Source: Metabacillus litoralis (GTDB lineage: Bacteria > Bacillota > Bacilli > Bacillales > Bacillaceae). Taken from it: a stretch of 64,000 nucleotides of DNA. The notes under the pieces were generated by a model. The model was not told the origin of the DNA, made no database searches, and worked only from the letters and a program-made list of their open reading frames with translations. A program made the position numbers and the translations under genes. This document shows positions 62,131-64,000 of this stretch, piece after piece. Every line of letters begins with the position of its first letter. The stretch's first letter is position 1. The stretch spans positions 1,117,001-1,181,000 of the forward strand of contig NZ_CP033043.1 of NCBI RefSeq assembly GCF_003667825.1, written 5' to 3'.

Positions 62131-63084
62131 CTATAAGCTTATTTTTTTAGCACCTAAATAACGTGGCTTCCAATAGGTGTTATTCATATCAGAAATTGTT
62201 ACACCTGTAGATGAACCAGCATGGATAAATTTATTATCCCCAAGATAAATACCCGCATGTGTTGGACCTGGTGCAGTTGTTGTAAAGAAAACAAGGTCTC
62301 CTTTTTGTGGAGAAGAAACGGTTGTTGTTGCTTCCCAGATTGTTGCCACCGTACGTGGTATTTTTATTCCTTGTGTGTTATAAACATAACTTAAATAGCC
62401 AGAACAATCAAACCCTGTAGGAGTGCTTCCACCCCAAACATATGGAACTCCGATATATTTTTTTGCCTCAGTAATTAATGCTTCTGCATTTAATGTAACA
62501 GGTGCAGTAGCTGTTGATCCCGTTAATTTTAGCACTTGTCCCGTATAAATTGAATCACTCGTTAAATTATTATACGTTTTTAGCTGTGTCACGGTTAAAC
62601 CAGTATTTATAGAAATTTTCCATAGTGTATCACCAGATTGTACGGTATACGTTGTAGTATTCGTTACCGTAGGAGGTGGTGGAGTAACTGTAGCTTGACC
62701 TTCTACGTTTAATACTTGTCCAATGTATATAAGGTCAGATGTTAAGTTATTTAACGTTTTTAAATTTGTTACAGTTGTATTGAAGTTTTTTGCAATTAAA
62801 GAAAGGGAATCACCGGATTTTACGGTGTAAGTTGTTATTTCAACTGGTGTTTCATGTGAATGTGGAGCAATTAATGATAATTCTTGTCCAACATAAATGG
62901 TAGAGGTCGTTAAGTTGTTATATTGCATAACTTCTTGAACAGATAAGTTATTATTAAAGGATATTTTCCATAATGAGTCACCGCTTTGAACCTTATATGT
63001 TACTTCGTGGGCTGAAGCTGGTTTTGTAAATCCAGTCGAAATGACTCCAAGAGTGGCTATTGTTAAGATAATTTGCTTTTTCAA
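62131..63084 (-). CDS. LysM-repeat NlpC/P60 endopeptidase (LytE/CwlS-like)
   Basis: A 317-residue secreted cell-wall hydrolase. Signal peptide about 1-25; three LysM domains (about 28-72, 85-128 and 145-188, each starting YxVxSGDSL/TLWKI), separated by Pro/Thr-rich linkers; then NlpC/P60 (about 205-315) with the catalytic Cys in FDCSGYL and His in PTHAGIYLG. It should cut gamma-D-Glu-mDAP bonds in peptidoglycan, like LytE. TTG 63084 is favoured: ten bases after AAGGAG; GTG 63093 and TTG 63090 are too near. Confidence 0.93.
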   Translation of the reverse strand: MKKQIILTIATLGVISTGFTKPASAHEVTYKVQSGDSLWKISFNNNLSVQEVMQYNNLTTSTIYVGQELSLIAPHSHETPVEITTYTVKSGDSLSLIAKNFNTTVTNLKTLNNLTSDLIYIGQVLNVEGQATVTPPPPTVTNTTTYTVQSGDTLWKISINTGLTVTQLKTYNNLTSDSIYTGQVLKLTGSTATAPVTLNAEALITEAKKYIGVPYVWGGSTPTGFDCSGYLSYVYNTQGIKIPRTVATIWEATTTVSSPQKGDLVFFTTTAPGPTHAGIYLGDNKFIHAGSSTGVTISDMNNTYWKPRYLGAKKISL

Positions 63085-63309
63085 GCACAACACGCTCCTT
63101 GTTGTTAGAATTCTATTTCTGCGCAGCTATAAATTCATCATAACGTGTTGGGAGGTTTGATTATACCTCTAAAAATATGGGATAACTAGAGATTTTATCC
63201 AATTGATTGTAAAAATGTAAGCGTTTAACACATTTCTCGACAAAAAAGAAGGATTTTCCAAAACTAATAAGAAATTACATAGTATAAAAATCGAATAAAG
63301 GTGATATCG

Positions 63310-64000
63310 ATGAATATATCAAAATTTGTAACACCTGAAATTATCTTTGGTAAAAACTCGATTAAACAAGCGGGTGAGGCATGTTTACGTCTTGGTGCTA
63401 AAAAGGTATTAATTGTGAGTGATCAAGGAGTTGCAGTAGCTGGCTGGTTAGATAAAGTTGTTAATCTTTGCAAAGAATCTTGTCTTCCATTTGCCACATA
63501 TACAGATATTACGATTGATCCAAAGGATACCGAAGTGATAAACGGATGCCGATCTTATATAGAAAACGAATGTGATGCCATTATTGGTGTTGGTGGCGGA
63601 AGCGCATTAGATGTGGCGAAGGCTATTGCGATTGTGGCAACAAATGGAGGAGAAATTAAGGATTATGAAGGAATCGATAAAATCGTCCATCCTCTACCAC
63701 CTATGATCATGATTATGACTACAGCGGGATCCGGATCTGAAGTTTCCCAGTTTTCTGTAATAGTGGATTCAACTAGAAAAAAGAAAATGACAATTATTTC
63801 GAAATCACTTGTACCAGACATTGCCATCATTGACCCTCTTACTTTAATGACAAAAGATAGCAGTTTAACGGCTGCAACTGGTATGGATGTTTTAACTCAT
63901 GCTATCGAGGCTTATGTGAGTATCGCCGCCACACCATTAACAGATGTACAAGCGAAAAATGCACTATCCCTTGTTGCGACTTATCTAAGACCATCTGTTG
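63310..64000 (+). CDS. Iron-containing alcohol dehydrogenase (partial, runs off the end)
   Basis: The frame opens at ATG 63310 with AAAGGTGAT upstream and continues without a stop to the last base (230 residues seen). It is a group III Fe-dependent alcohol dehydrogenase: KFVTPEIIFGKNSI at the start, IIGVGGGSALDVAKAIA (NAD(P) binding, GGGSxxDxAK), TTAGSGSEVSQFSV and ATGMDVLTHAIEAYVS with the first metal ligands. The closest activities are 1,3-propanediol or ethanol dehydrogenases; the substrate is not known. A cre-like sequence (63215-63230) lies upstream. Confidence 0.92.
   Translation, partial: MNISKFVTPEIIFGKNSIKQAGEACLRLGAKKVLIVSDQGVAVAGWLDKVVNLCKESCLPFATYTDITIDPKDTEVINGCRSYIENECDAIIGVGGGSALDVAKAIAIVATNGGEIKDYEGIDKIVHPLPPMIMIMTTAGSGSEVSQFSVIVDSTRKKKMTIISKSLVPDIAIIDPLTLMTKDSSLTAATGMDVLTHAIEAYVSIAATPLTDVQAKNALSLVATYLRPSV

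Overview
The window looks like chromosome of a low-GC, spore-forming Bacillaceae species (Bacillus sensu lato). The support is: strong AGGAGG-type ribosome binding sites, frequent TTG and GTG starts, Bacillus-type families (CsoR-CopZ-CopA, YdbC-like, SleB-like cell wall hydrolase, LysM-NlpC/P60 endopeptidase, a SigL-dependent regulator) and many U-tailed hairpin terminators. I saw no rRNA, tRNA, CRISPR array, transposase or phage gene. The first 132 bases are the tail of an unidentified gene and the last gene, an iron-dependent alcohol dehydrogenase, runs off the end.

Layout. 0-9 kb: galactarate/glucarate use. A tripartite tricarboxylate transporter (tctBAC) is followed by kdgD, gucD, garD and an unidentified carrier. 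kdgD has its own promoter inside a long perfect GntR/FadR-like palindrome. 9-12.4 kb: an anchored alpha/beta hydrolase, two small proteins, an MFS carrier and a VOC protein. 12.4-17 kb: an OmpR-type two-component system and a LanFEG-like three-gene ABC transporter, the usual form of a cationic peptide detoxification module. 17-23 kb: a secreted esterase, then a PAS/AAA+ sigma-54 activator with its target operon. That operon has three TTCTAA-N4-TTAGAA palindromes, a -24/-12 promoter, a split AtuA-family (DUF1446) pair and a CitMHS carrier. 23-29.5 kb: an ABC-2 exporter, a CPBP protease, several very small genes and a cupin protein.

29.6-40 kb: ilvD and single genes for cell wall, redox, transport and lipoprotein functions. 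A dispersed repeat based on GGTGCCTGTCACC occurs four times between 34 and 40 kb. 40-43.7 kb: a TetR regulator beside an operon of three different hydrolases, with two nearly identical operators. 43.8-47.9 kb: csoR-copZ-copA plus a His-rich anchored protein, with two CsoR-like sites. 48-50.5 kb: a PhzF protein, a 50-residue protein and a second serine hydrolase.

50.5-57.3 kb: a five-gene ABC importer of the nickel/peptide/opine class plus a MATE exporter, behind two Zur-box-like sites, which suggests zinc or zinc-metallophore transport. 57.5-64 kb: a YdcF protein, a polysaccharide deacetylase, a SAP-domain protein, an NSS symporter, a 600-base gene-poor stretch with a degenerate inverted-repeat array, a LysM endopeptidase and the partial alcohol dehydrogenase.

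The best candidates for something little described are the sigma-54 AtuA/CitMHS operon, the TetR three-hydrolase operon, the Zur-like metal importer with MATE exporter, and a 45-residue peptide gene beside a CPBP protease. All functions are read from sequence patterns and remembered family knowledge; no database search was run.
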